Assembly: GCA_015485495.1 (NCBI GenBank)
Contig: WFTL01000132.1
Coordinates: 62,001 to 126,000, forward strand
DNA length: 64,000 nucleotides
Source of the DNA: Planctomycetaceae bacterium
GTDB taxonomy: Bacteria > Planctomycetota > Planctomycetia > Planctomycetales > Planctomycetaceae
Direction: 5' to 3'
Below the pieces are notes generated by a model. The model made no database searches. It saw only the letters and a program-made list of their open reading frames with translations, and was not told where the DNA came from. This document shows positions 31,121 through 41,289 of this stretch, piece after piece. Numbering within the stretch: position 1 is the stretch's first letter; the number at the start of each line of letters is the position of its first letter. The translations under genes were made by a program, and so were the position numbers.

Positions 31121-31513
31121 CTGAGACAGAACAGGCGTCACCAGGGATTGTGTGAACAGAGGCTTCCGAAAAAGGGCCTTTCGGTTTCCAGGTTGGCATG
31201 CTCCCCAAAAACTGGTCCAGGTGCTATGAGAGTCTCAACGGCCCGGTCAGGCAGGGAGACTGTCATGAAACGGAAATGACACACGCCAGAACACCACCGG
31301 GTCGCACCGAACAGACGAAACGGAAAGGCGTGCTGCGGTCGGACTCGTCAGCAACAACGCTGCCGGAAACCGGATTCCAGATCAATGCCGGGCAGACGGC
31401 CGTCGTGTCCAGACATGGGCCGGAAGGGAACCGGACAGACCGGAGCCGCAGAAATGTGAATTCACTGAAACGCTGCACAGCGAGCACAGGAAAGCACTGC
31501 GCGCAAAAGGAAG

Positions 31514-31544
31514 CCCCACGGTCGCGCCGTCCGCTTCCGTGGGG
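31514..31544 (-). terminator. Rho-independent terminator of the downstream-adjacent tRNA gene
   Basis: CCCCACGG...CCGTGGGG stem; on the minus strand followed by CTTCCTTTT. Confidence 0.6.
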
Positions 31545-31550
31545 TTCAGG

Positions 31551-31623
31551 TGGCGGGAGCCGGATTTGAACCGACGACATCGAAGTAATGAACCTCGCAA
31601 GCTGCCAGGCTGCTCCACCCCGT
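31551..31623 (-). tRNA. initiator-like tRNA-Met (anticodon CAT), atypical
   Basis: Minus strand CACGGGGTGGAGCAGCCTGGCAGCTTGCGAGGTTCATTACTTCGATGTCGTCGGTTCAAATCCGGCTCCCGCCA folds as tRNA; strong resemblance to bacterial tRNA-fMet. Confidence 0.8.
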
Positions 31624-31749
31624 GACATGGTTTCCGACCGGCTCTTCGAATCCACCGGATTCTCTGACACCAGCCCGTTCCGAAATCGCTGTTTGTCGGC
31701 AGTTCCGTTGGACGGGAGTTCTTCTCACAAATTATTCGGAGTTTTCTCG

Positions 31750-32805
31750 ATGCAACGTGAATCCGCATGTCTCGCTGTCACAGTCGTCGCCGTAGCTGCT
31801 GTTGCGAGCCTGTCTCGTTCGGGAACGGCACAGATCACGACGCCAGAACAGCACATTGCAGGTCCGCCGGACCGACGGGCGGATGTGAACGTGACCGAGT
31901 ACCCCAACATGGAGCCGGCGATCGACGCCCTGCCGGATGAAGCTGCGCGGCTGGAGTGTTCCTGGGATGCCCTGCCGCCGCCGGGCGGACATCTCCAGGG
32001 CATCCAGATGCGGTGGGACGCCGGCCGCCAGGAACACCTGGTCTTTCTGTCTCACGATTCATTCGATCAGGCATACGTGGTCGTCGCCGCTTTCCCGGAA
32101 TCGCTCGATCGTCCCGGACACGTCGTACACGTTCATCGATTTCCCCGCGGTCCGCTGCGCCATGCCGGCGGCATCCAGCTTGCCGGACCCCTGCTGGCGG
32201 TGGGCCTGGAAGACAACCGGCGGCGCGATGCATCGGAAATCCGGTTCTGCGATACGGGCAACCCCGCAGACTGGAAGCCGCTGCCGCATCTGACGATCCA
32301 TCGCCGGGGTGAACGGGAAGACTGCACAGCCGGAGCGGTCGCCGTGATTTCCGACAACGGGCGTCTTCTGGCCGCCGTCGCCAACTGGGACAGCCGGGCC
32401 ATCGATTTCTACCGAAGCAGCCCCGGCCGGTCGATCCGCGAGGCGGCCTGCCGGATGCGGTGGCTGAGCCGCTGGCGGGCCGACCAGGCGGACCGGGCCG
32501 GATGGACGCCCGACGACCGCTGCGGATCCTGGCAGGCCATCAATTTCGTCCGGGACGGCCGGGGACACCTGTATCTGTTCGGATTCCGCCGGGATACGGG
32601 AACCGATACCGTCGACGTGTTCCAGGTCGATCCGACCGCCGCTGCCGGCCGACAGCTCAGAAAAACGGCATCCCGATCGTTTCACCTGCCGGCAGAATGC
32701 CACTTCCTGTTCGGCGGCGGCGTGAGTGTCCAGGACGGCAGACTGTGGCTGCTGGGAACCAGCCGCCGCTTCGCACCGTACGCAACGATCGCTCTGATTC
32801 GCTGA
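31750..32805 (+). CDS. exported protein of unknown function
   Basis: Signal peptide MQRESACLAVTVVAVAAVASLSRSGTAQ; long open frame with consistent codon bias. Confidence 0.75.
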   Translation: MQRESACLAVTVVAVAAVASLSRSGTAQITTPEQHIAGPPDRRADVNVTEYPNMEPAIDALPDEAARLECSWDALPPPGGHLQGIQMRWDAGRQEHLVFLSHDSFDQAYVVVAAFPESLDRPGHVVHVHRFPRGPLRHAGGIQLAGPLLAVGLEDNRRRDASEIRFCDTGNPADWKPLPHLTIHRRGEREDCTAGAVAVISDNGRLLAAVANWDSRAIDFYRSSPGRSIREAACRMRWLSRWRADQADRAGWTPDDRCGSWQAINFVRDGRGHLYLFGFRRDTGTDTVDVFQVDPTAAAGRQLRKTASRSFHLPAECHFLFGGGVSVQDGRLWLLGTSRRFAPYATIALIR

Positions 32806-32889
32806 CGGGCAGATCCGCAGGCGCCACCGGAGCGTCCCGTCTTTGTCCTGCCGGCCCGTCCATATACGACACCGCAGCGGAAGGCTTTT

Positions 32890-33429
32890 TCAGCCGCGTT
32901 TCGTTTCGGAAGAACGGGCATCGGCGGCGGGACGACGGCGGTACCAGGCCCACTGACCGAAGTTTTCTTCGACACCGACTTTCAGTTCGGCCACCTGAGG
33001 ATGCCCGGTCAGTTCCAGGGCGTCGATGAGCCGGCCGGCGATCCATTCGGCCAGCCGTTCCGCCGTCGTGTTGGCCACCGGCAGAATGCGGCAGTCGTCC
33101 TGCGGGAACACCCAGCGGCGATCGTGAAACCGGACTGTCACTTCGGACGCCTGATCGTCCGTCTGCACACGGATGTCGGGGTGACGATCCGGCAGCAGCA
33201 TGTGGTGGTCCAGTTCCTGTACGATGCGCTCGGCGGCATCGCGGATGGCCAGAAAATCGAACACGTAGTGGTTTTCGTCGAGATCGCCGGCGATGACGAC
33301 ATCGACCCGCCAGTTGTGTCCATGCAGCCGTTCACACACGCCGCCGCCCAGTGTGATGAAATGAGCGGCACTGAAAACAAGACTGTCTTTGGTGACTCGT
33401 GCTTCAAAGGCGGGCGACACGAAAAGCAT
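32890..33429 (-). CDS. 6-pyruvoyl-tetrahydropterin synthase / QueD family protein
   Basis: FSAAHFI, CERLHGHNW zinc and catalytic Cys motif, ELDHHMLL, VEENFGQWAWY. Confidence 0.9.
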   Translation of the reverse strand: MLFVSPAFEARVTKDSLVFSAAHFITLGGGVCERLHGHNWRVDVVIAGDLDENHYVFDFLAIRDAAERIVQELDHHMLLPDRHPDIRVQTDDQASEVTVRFHDRRWVFPQDDCRILPVANTTAERLAEWIAGRLIDALELTGHPQVAELKVGVEENFGQWAWYRRRPAADARSSETKRG

Positions 33430-33630
33430 TCCGCAAAAGGCCGATATCAGAACCGCCCGCGGCAGCGGGCAGGGGACCGCGTTTATCGCAGCGTTTCCGG
33501 CGCGCGTCAACGATCTTCACAGGCCCTTCACAGGGAACCGCCGGGATCGCGGTGGCCGGCAGCAGGAAAGCCGCCTATGCTGCGTGCAGATCACTGACCG
33601 TTCTGATGCGCGCTGAAGGGACATCACACC

Positions 33631-34650
33631 GTGGCCGGCCGACCGGGACCTGTGTTCGCTGTTGTGTCCGCCGTTCTGTGGCTCGGGCCGCTGACTGCGG
33701 CTGCCGACGATGTCGATGCGGCGGTGCGCCGCGGGCTGGACTATCTGGTCGGACAGCAGAACCGGCAGGGATTCTGGGTGGCCCGCAACGGTCAGTATCG
33801 CGTGGCCATGACGGCTCTGGCCGGAACCGCTCTGCTGGCAGAAGGATCCACGGCCACCACCGGGCGCTACGCCCGCAGCATCAGCAGCGCGACGGACTAT
33901 TTGCTGTCGCTGAGTCGTCCCAACGGGCTGATCGGATACCGCGATGATCACCAGTACACCTACGGGCACGGGTATTCCATGGTGTTTCTCAGCCAGGTGT
34001 ACGGCGAAGAAGAAGACCTGAATCGGCGCGAACAGATTCGGGATGTCCTGACACGGGCCGTGCAGTTTTCCGCGGATGCCCAGACGGATCGGGGCGGCTG
34101 GGGTTATGTGTCGGCCCGGGAAGGCAACAATTTCGACGAAGGATCCACGTGCATCACGCAGGTTCAGGGGCTGCGCGCCTGCCGCAACGCGGGCATTCCC
34201 GTGTCGGTGGAAATCATCACCCGGGCCCGGCAGTACATCGAAGCCTGTACGACATCGCGGGGAGGCGTGCAGTACAGCATCAAAGGCGGCGGAGAACGTC
34301 CGGCCATCACGGCGGCCGCTCTGGCCGCCATGTTCAACGCAGGGGAGTACGACAGCGAACTGACCCGCCGCATGCGGGATTTCTGCAGCAACAACATCTG
34401 GCCGCGGCGGTCCGTGGCCGCCCGGTCGTCATTCTGGCACTACACCCATTTCTATTACGCTCAGGTGCTGTACCGCGAAGGCGGAGACCGCTGGGAAAAG
34501 TACCGCCGGGAACTGAATGAGGAGCTGGTCAGCCGGATTCAGCCGGGCGGGTACTGGGCGGACCCGGATATCGGCGACGTGTACGCCACATCCGTCAACT
34601 GCATCATCCTGCAGCTCGAAAAGGGGTTTCTCCCCATCTACCAGCGCTGA
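33631..34650 (+). CDS. exported prenyltransferase/squalene-oxidase-repeat protein
   Basis: GTG start, signal peptide, repeated alpha-toroid motifs (GLDYLVGQQNRQGFW, AVQFSADAQTDRGGWGY, YIEACTTSRGGVQY). Confidence 0.85.
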   Translation: MAGRPGPVFAVVSAVLWLGPLTAAADDVDAAVRRGLDYLVGQQNRQGFWVARNGQYRVAMTALAGTALLAEGSTATTGRYARSISSATDYLLSLSRPNGLIGYRDDHQYTYGHGYSMVFLSQVYGEEEDLNRREQIRDVLTRAVQFSADAQTDRGGWGYVSAREGNNFDEGSTCITQVQGLRACRNAGIPVSVEIITRARQYIEACTTSRGGVQYSIKGGGERPAITAAALAAMFNAGEYDSELTRRMRDFCSNNIWPRRSVAARSSFWHYTHFYYAQVLYREGGDRWEKYRRELNEELVSRIQPGGYWADPDIGDVYATSVNCIILQLEKGFLPIYQR

Positions 34651-34741
34651 ACGGCGGCCAGCCTCCCACCCGGCGTTGCTCTCAGGACACTTTCCGCGTC
34701 ACGGGATTCAGCGAACCCGATTCCGGAAACATGTGCATCGG

Positions 34742-37024
34742 ATGCTGTTCGCCGTTATGGTCGGCGCATCGTCCTGGCCCTGTTTGTACACGTTTTCCTG
34801 TCTGGAAAGGGATCCGTTCGTGCGCTGCATCTCTCGTTTCCGGTCCGGTCTGATTGGACTGACGGTTCTTCTGTGTTTCTGGTCAGCCGCTTCGGCCGAA
34901 CCGCTTCCCGGTTCCGGTGCTGACAGCGGAAAGATCGTTGTGTACCGCGACACCTGGGGCGTGCCCCACATTTACGCCTCCACTGTCGAAGGCGGCATGT
35001 TCGCCATGGGCTGGGCGCAGGCGCAGGATCGCCCGGTTCAGCTTCTGCGGAATCTGGCCCGGGGGATGGGGGAAATCAGCCGGGCGGACGGAGAATCGGG
35101 GATCGAGTCCGATATCGTGGCGAAGACATTTCGTCTGTACGAATCGTCCCAGGAACGCCTGAATCGCCTCGACAGAGACGCGCTGGCCCGTACGGAAGCC
35201 TTCGTGAACGGCATCAACGCCTGGTACGCCGCTCACCCGGAAGACGTGCCCGACTGGTGGGGCGACCGCGAAGTGAACGTGGCCATGATTGTTGCGTTCG
35301 GCCGTCTGTTCCTGCACGGCTGGTCGATCGATGACGGATTCGGGGATCTGAAACGCGGCGGCATCGAACCGGGAGTCGATGAAACGCCTCGGGCGTCCAA
35401 CCAGTGGGCCATCGCGCCGTCCCGCACGGCCGACGGGCATGCCATTTTGTACATCGATCCGCATCTGTCCTGGTTCGGTCCGTCGCGATTCTGGGAATTC
35501 CGAATTCATGCGGGCGATCTGCATGGCAGCGGCTTCACACTGGCCGGTCAGAATTTCATTGGTCTGGGACACAATGAGAATCTTGCCTGGGCCATGACGA
35601 CCGGTGGCCCGGACACGGCCGACATTTATGAACTGACTCTGAATCCGGACAATCCGCTGCAGTATCGCTACGACGACGAATGGCGCACGCTGTCTCAGCG
35701 GGAAATCGTCATTCACGTTCGCGGCCGGGACGAACCGATTCGTCAGGCCGTCTATGAATCGCACCACGGCCCGATCGTGGCTCTGCGCAACGGCAAAGCG
35801 TACGCGCACCGCATGGCGTATGCCGATCAGGTGGAAGGCGTGGAAGCCTGGAACCATCTGAATTTCGCCAAAGACTACACGGGAGCCGTGGATGCGATGG
35901 CGACGCTGCAGGTGTTTCCTCAGAACGTCATGGTGGCCGACACATCCGGCAACATCTACTACCAGCGGACCGGACGGGTTCCCCGCCGGCCGGAAGGATA
36001 CGATTTTTCCCGTCCGGTAGACGGATCCACATCGAAAACCGAGTGGCTGGGATTCCACCCGTCCAGCGATCACCCGCAGATTCTGAATCCACCCACCGGC
36101 TACATGCAGAACTGCAACATTTCCCCCGACCGCATGCTTCCGAACTGCCCGCTGCGGGCGGACGATTTTCCGGCTTATCTGTTCACCGACCGCGGGTACG
36201 GATCTCAGAAAGGCGGGTGGCTCAATCAGCGCGGATCCCGGGCGCTGGAACTGCTGGCCTCCGACGATTCCGTCACCATCGACAAAGCCCTCGAATGGGC
36301 CGTGGATGTTCAGCCGTACGGCGCCGACCGCTGGATGACCGTCCTGAAGATCGCGCATGAACAGTTCGGAGACAGCTTCCGAAATGATGCCGGCTACCAG
36401 GCCGCCATCCGGGACCTGCTCGCCTGGGACTGCCGTCTCACGCGCGATTCCACCGCTGCCCTGAAGTACGTCTACTGGAGACAGCAGCTCGAAATGGACT
36501 ACGGCCGCGACGTTGTGGATGAGGCCGATGCCGTCATCACCGACCTGCAGCGGGCCGTTGGCGCTCCTCCACAGCCGCTCGATTTCGACGAAAGCCAGCT
36601 CCAGGCGGCCCTGTCGTCTCTGTCCGGTGCCATGGCCCGTCTGAAGAAGCACTGGGGTTCCTGGGATGTCCCGTACGGACGCAAATTTCGCGTGGGACGC
36701 GACGATCAGTCCTGGCCGGTGGGCGGTGGCGGCGACTTCGGCACACGGACACTGCGCAGCATGAGTTATGAGAAGGAACGGGAAGATCACACACGATGGG
36801 GCCGTGGCGGTCAGACGTCGACTCAGATCGTGGTCCTGTCCCGGCCGGTGCAGAGCTGGACATTTGTGCCGATCGGTCAGAGCGACCGGGCGGATTCCCC
36901 CCATTACCGTGATCAGGCCGAACAACTGTTCAGCCCCCGTCAGCTCAAACCGACGTGGTGGCTGCCGCAGGATCTGGCCGGACACATCGAAACCCGCACG
37001 GTCCTGGACGTCCCGGAGAAGTAA
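34742..37024 (+). CDS. penicillin acylase family (Ntn hydrolase) protein
   Basis: VYRDTWGVPHIYASTVEGGMFAMGWAQAQDR; autoprocessing Ser region RASNQWAIAPSRTADGHAILYIDPHL; start codon uncertain. Confidence 0.9.
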   Translation: MLFAVMVGASSWPCLYTFSCLERDPFVRCISRFRSGLIGLTVLLCFWSAASAEPLPGSGADSGKIVVYRDTWGVPHIYASTVEGGMFAMGWAQAQDRPVQLLRNLARGMGEISRADGESGIESDIVAKTFRLYESSQERLNRLDRDALARTEAFVNGINAWYAAHPEDVPDWWGDREVNVAMIVAFGRLFLHGWSIDDGFGDLKRGGIEPGVDETPRASNQWAIAPSRTADGHAILYIDPHLSWFGPSRFWEFRIHAGDLHGSGFTLAGQNFIGLGHNENLAWAMTTGGPDTADIYELTLNPDNPLQYRYDDEWRTLSQREIVIHVRGRDEPIRQAVYESHHGPIVALRNGKAYAHRMAYADQVEGVEAWNHLNFAKDYTGAVDAMATLQVFPQNVMVADTSGNIYYQRTGRVPRRPEGYDFSRPVDGSTSKTEWLGFHPSSDHPQILNPPTGYMQNCNISPDRMLPNCPLRADDFPAYLFTDRGYGSQKGGWLNQRGSRALELLASDDSVTIDKALEWAVDVQPYGADRWMTVLKIAHEQFGDSFRNDAGYQAAIRDLLAWDCRLTRDSTAALKYVYWRQQLEMDYGRDVVDEADAVITDLQRAVGAPPQPLDFDESQLQAALSSLSGAMARLKKHWGSWDVPYGRKFRVGRDDQSWPVGGGGDFGTRTLRSMSYEKEREDHTRWGRGGQTSTQIVVLSRPVQSWTFVPIGQSDRADSPHYRDQAEQLFSPRQLKPTWWLPQDLAGHIETRTVLDVPEK

Positions 37025-37303
37025 CGGCCGCCCGTGCGTGTCAGCCGTTTTCCGCCGGCCGGCCATCCGGCGGCCCGACAGAGCTGCCGGACCGTGTTCG
37101 GTGCCATTTCATGAACGACCGGTCCGGTCCGCAGATCCGATCTTCTGCCCGGGGAACGACGATCTTCGGAGCAGAAGAAATCCGGTCCGTTCTGTCAGCG
37201 AACCGGGCTGAGCGCCTGTTTTCCGTGGCCGGGCCGGCATACAACGCGGATCCGAGCCGGTCCGCCGGCGGACCGGCTGTTCCGCGGAATCCGAGACGCC
37301 ATC

Positions 37304-38053
37304 ATGAATCGACAGATCACTTCCCGCGCATTCGGTTCACTCAACTGCCGCGTTCTGGACACACCCGATGGCCGTTCGCCGCGTCTGGTCATTGTGCTGT
37401 GCCACGGCTTCGGGGCTCCGGGATCGGATCTGGTGGGGCTGGCCGAACCGTTCCTGCAGTCTCCGGAGATCCCCACGGACGATGTCTGTTTCGTGTTCCC
37501 GGAAGGCCCGCTCGACCTGGCGCCGATGGGGATGCCGGGAGGGCGGGCCTGGTGGTCCATCAACATGGCTCAACTGGCCGCCGTTTACGAAACCCGCGAC
37601 TACTCCGTGCTGACAGAAGTGGAACCGGACGGACTGCGTGACGCATCGGCTCAGATGTCCCAGGCCGTGTCGCAGATTCTGTCGGCATATGATGTCCGTC
37701 CCGAGGAGCTGTTTCTGGGCGGGTTTTCTCAGGGAGCGATGCTCAGCACCGATGTGGTTCTGCGCACCGGTCTCTGCCCGGCCCGCCTCATTCTGCTGTC
37801 CGGCACTCTGCTGTGTCGGGAAGAATGGAGCCGCCTGGCGGATGTTCATCCGGGCTGCGATGTCATTCAGACGCACGGCACCAGGGACATGGTGCTGCCG
37901 GTGGAACCTTCAGAATGGCTCCGCGATCTCCTGGCAGAGCGGGGGTTTCGGGTGCAGTACCGGCAGTTTCCCGGACAGCACGAAGTGCCTTTGGAAGCTT
38001 TGCAGATGATTGCCGACGCGATCGTTCAGCAGACCTGGTCGGCGTCTGAATGA
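37304..38053 (+). CDS. phospholipase/carboxylesterase-type alpha/beta hydrolase
   Basis: IVLCHGFGAPGSDLVGL, FLGGFSQGAMLSTDV, QTHGTRDMVLPV, FPGQHEVPLEAL. Confidence 0.88.
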   Translation: MNRQITSRAFGSLNCRVLDTPDGRSPRLVIVLCHGFGAPGSDLVGLAEPFLQSPEIPTDDVCFVFPEGPLDLAPMGMPGGRAWWSINMAQLAAVYETRDYSVLTEVEPDGLRDASAQMSQAVSQILSAYDVRPEELFLGGFSQGAMLSTDVVLRTGLCPARLILLSGTLLCREEWSRLADVHPGCDVIQTHGTRDMVLPVEPSEWLRDLLAERGFRVQYRQFPGQHEVPLEALQMIADAIVQQTWSASE

Positions 38054-38580
38054 AAAGGCGGCAACCCGCTGTCATGCACGTGTTCGCAGTACCAGCCGAA
38101 CAGCAGCCGGAACGCAGGTGAAAACTCCTGCGGCGATTCCTGCAGGCGAGCTTTCAGTTCCACCGGATCGCACCACCGAACGGTCTGGATTTCCCCGGGA
38201 TCCGGATTCACGGAACCGTCCCACACGCAGCGGTACAGTTTCGTGAACTCCAGGCTGGTGTCCGGACAGGCGTCGAATCTGTTCAGTGATTCCAGAGGCG
38301 CGCGGATTCCCAGTTCTTCGAACAGTTCCCGCCGGGCGGCCGCATCGTAGGTTTCTCCGGCACTCACGTGACCGGACGCGGACGATGTCCACACGCCGGG
38401 AAACTCGGCTTTGTCTTCGGATCTCAGATGAATGAGCAGCGGGCCGCCGGACCGGAAGACGAAAACATGAATGGCCCGGTGCGGCAGCTTCAGGCGATGC
38501 ACGTCCGTCCGGGACCGCTGTTCCACGACCTGATCGGCTTCATCGACAACATCGAAGAATTCTTCGTCTCGGCAGGACAC
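38026..38580 (-). CDS. NUDIX hydrolase (isopentenyl-diphosphate isomerase-like)
   Basis: Nudix box GHVSAGETYDAAARRELFEELGI. Confidence 0.9.
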   Translation of the reverse strand: MSCRDEEFFDVVDEADQVVEQRSRTDVHRLKLPHRAIHVFVFRSGGPLLIHLRSEDKAEFPGVWTSSASGHVSAGETYDAAARRELFEELGIRAPLESLNRFDACPDTSLEFTKLYRCVWDGSVNPDPGEIQTVRWCDPVELKARLQESPQEFSPAFRLLFGWYCEHVHDSGLPPFHSDADQVC

Positions 38581-38767
38581 GGTTCCCGTCCGTCGGCTTC
38601 GGTCCGGCCGTCCGCCAAAAAAGACTCGACCGTCCGCAGCCGCTGTATTCGTTCGATTCGTTGCATCCGGAACATCAATCCCGCATCAGAAACACAGTAC
38701 CGGGTTCTGAGCGGGCTGCTGCGGAGTACTGTTGCCTGAACGGACGATTCCCGCCACGGTGCCCATC

Positions 38768-39427
38768 ATGTTTTCTCTGAAAAGTCTGACCAAATCGGTC
38801 TGCGGCGCCGTTGCCGTCGCCGCAGTGATGCCGGCTGTCCTCATCTGCCGAACCCAGATGGCTCTGACCTCGCCGGAAAGAGCTTTTCCCGGGTGGTCCC
38901 AGTTGTTTTCTCTGATTCCCGGCCTTTCGGGCGAGTTTCTCCGGCGAGCGTTTTATCAGCGGGTGTCTGCCGGCTGCGGACAGGATGCCTGCATCGGATT
39001 CGGAACGGTCGCATCGCATCCGGGCATCGCCATCGGCCGATCGGCCTACATCGGGCCATTCTGCTGCCTCGGCCAGGTCACCATTGAGGACGATGTTCTG
39101 ATCGCATCGCATGTGTCGATCATGAACGGCTGTCGACAGCACGGGACAGAACGCCTGGACGTGCCGATTCGCTGTCAGCCGGGAGAATTCCTTCCGGTCA
39201 CCATCGGCGAAGGAGCATGGATCGGTGAGCAGGCTGTTGTGGCGGCCAGCGTGGGACGGGGCAGTGTTGTGGGAGCCGGCGCTCTTGTGCTGAATCCTGT
39301 CCCTGATTACGCGATTGTCGCAGGAGTGCCGGCGCGGGTGATCGGCGATCGCCGGGACCGGAGCCGTTCGTCGAAACGCGGCTCCGACGAAGTACCGGAT
39401 GCCGTGCCGGCTGGTGAAACCGTCTGA
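38768..39427 (+). CDS. left-handed beta-helix (hexapeptide) acetyltransferase
   Basis: GIAIGRSAYIGPFCCLGQVTIEDDVLIASHVSIMNG; IGEGAWIGEQAVVAASVGRGSVVGAGALV. Confidence 0.88.
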   Translation: MFSLKSLTKSVCGAVAVAAVMPAVLICRTQMALTSPERAFPGWSQLFSLIPGLSGEFLRRAFYQRVSAGCGQDACIGFGTVASHPGIAIGRSAYIGPFCCLGQVTIEDDVLIASHVSIMNGCRQHGTERLDVPIRCQPGEFLPVTIGEGAWIGEQAVVAASVGRGSVVGAGALVLNPVPDYAIVAGVPARVIGDRRDRSRSSKRGSDEVPDAVPAGETV

Positions 39428-39437
39428 TCGGGCCGCA

Positions 39438-40826
39438 TCAGGGCAGAGTGTCCGGCCGCACGATGAAGATCTGTTCGTACCGGTTCTGAGACTGTTCGTC
39501 GACGACGCGGCGGTTGAAGGCAACGGCAGACCCATCCCGACTCCAGACGGGTGCATACGGAGGTTCCGCAGAGGGTGTCGTCACACGCTGCCAGGCGCCC
39601 GTTTCGACACAGGCCACAATAAGGGCATTGTTCTGCACGAAACACACATGACGTCCCTGAGGATGCCAGCGGCATTCCGACTGAACGTCTGAATCGAAGT
39701 CCGTGAGCATCCGCTGCCTGCCGGTGTCCGGGGAGATCAGGACCACCTGCACGATTCCCTCATCGTCACGTCGCAGGGAGCTGAGCAGCGAACCGTCCGG
39801 CGCCGACCGCACATTGCCCTGGAATCCGGGATATCGATCTGATGTCGTGTGCGTCAGGCGGCGCTGCCGTGTTCCGGCCGGCGGCGCCGGCATCGTGTCG
39901 ACGGTTCCTTCCAGAGGCCCCCAGGGACCGGGAACAGTGATATCGGAAGGAATATCGACCACGAAGACTTCGGGAACATCTTCACCGCTGCGACTGCGGA
40001 CCGTTCCCAGAAAGGCGCGGGCCCGCTTCTGGCGCCGGCCGCTGCGGACATAGCCGTCGGTGCCGATCCAGCTGTCCCAGGCAGCGCGGCTGATTTCGTC
40101 GGATCCCGGCCGCGGATCGGGCGTCACGCGTACAACCACCGCCGACGTTCCGGATCCATCGAAGTTCGATCCATCCTGCCGGCCGCGAATCCGGACGGGG
40201 CGGTCCAGCTGTGTGACACCGATGGTACGCAGATTGAATCGTTCGCCCCTGGTCACCATGAGAGCATCGTTGTAGGTGAATCCCAGCCACTTCCCGTCTC
40301 CACTGAACTCGTGCCGGTGCGTTCCTCCCCGCAGAGCACCGGGAGTGAAGGGCGGCCGGACGTCGCGGGCATCGGCACTGCGGGCAGACTGCGGATCGGT
40401 TTCGTCCAGCAGCATCCCGAACCGCCGCCACTGCGCGTAGGGACGGTCGGCGGAATGACTGAGCAGACCATGAATGAAGGCGATCTGCGGTTTCGACGGA
40501 TGATAGCTGACCGCCCCGGTCCCCGGCCCGCTGGCATCGGCTCCGGGCGCTTCATAGAGGACGACGATTTCGCCGGTGCGGACATGAACCTTTTCGATGC
40601 GCCGTCCGGCCTGAATGCCGCCTGCATCCGTTCGCGTGTCGTAGACCAGCCACTGATCGTCGAAAGAAAAATTGTCGTTGTTGTCCAGACTGTGATTGTA
40701 CGATCCGGACGTCAGTTGCGCGGTTTCTGCTGCCAACGACACAGAACAGATCCCTGCCAGCAGACACCATCCGAAAAACACCATCGATGTTCCCGCATGA
40801 CAGCATGCACGCGTCCGTCCGTTCAT
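39438..40826 (-). CDS. TolB/WD40-like beta-propeller protein, DUF3748 (YidR)-like
   Basis: LTSGSYNHSLDNNDNFSFDDQWLVYDTRTDAGGIQAGRRIEKVHVRTGEIVVLYEAPGA; signal peptide. Confidence 0.75.
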   Translation of the reverse strand: MNGRTRACCHAGTSMVFFGWCLLAGICSVSLAAETAQLTSGSYNHSLDNNDNFSFDDQWLVYDTRTDAGGIQAGRRIEKVHVRTGEIVVLYEAPGADASGPGTGAVSYHPSKPQIAFIHGLLSHSADRPYAQWRRFGMLLDETDPQSARSADARDVRPPFTPGALRGGTHRHEFSGDGKWLGFTYNDALMVTRGERFNLRTIGVTQLDRPVRIRGRQDGSNFDGSGTSAVVVRVTPDPRPGSDEISRAAWDSWIGTDGYVRSGRRQKRARAFLGTVRSRSGEDVPEVFVVDIPSDITVPGPWGPLEGTVDTMPAPPAGTRQRRLTHTTSDRYPGFQGNVRSAPDGSLLSSLRRDDEGIVQVVLISPDTGRQRMLTDFDSDVQSECRWHPQGRHVCFVQNNALIVACVETGAWQRVTTPSAEPPYAPVWSRDGSAVAFNRRVVDEQSQNRYEQIFIVRPDTLP

Positions 40827-41289
40827 CGCGACGCAATCCTGAAAAGTCGTGCAGCGGCCGGCTGTCCGGTGCCGGCCGCTGAAAACGCATTCGAAAGATC
40901 CAGAGGCGAATCGCTTTCGGCGGTTATTCCGCATGCCGCTGCTGTTTCGACACGGCCGCCTGTCTGATGCACGTCCGGCCCTGCATTCGATTCGGCCGCT
41001 TTCCCGGCAGTTTACCGGCTGCCGGAACCGTGCACCACCGGCAGCGGACGCCATTCTGCGGCGGAAACGGCCACGAATCCGTTTCCCCGGGGGCGGAGTT
41101 TTCTGGGTGGGCGATGCAGCTTTTTTTTCGCGGAGTCCTGTTTCGGCAGCCGTCGGGTTCTGGTCTTCACGTTGTTCTGGTCTTCACCTGGCGGTCTGTT
41201 ATGATTCCTGCCGCCGGCTTCGGCAGTGGTCCTGTCGGCAGCGGCCGGGAATTCCGTTCGGACTGGAGCTGGACAGACTGAGTGCACTT

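Noticed and set aside
34883-37066. 727-aa minus-strand ORF opposite the penicillin acylase
   Set aside because: Antisense artefact of codon bias; the plus frame has clear Ntn-hydrolase motifs.
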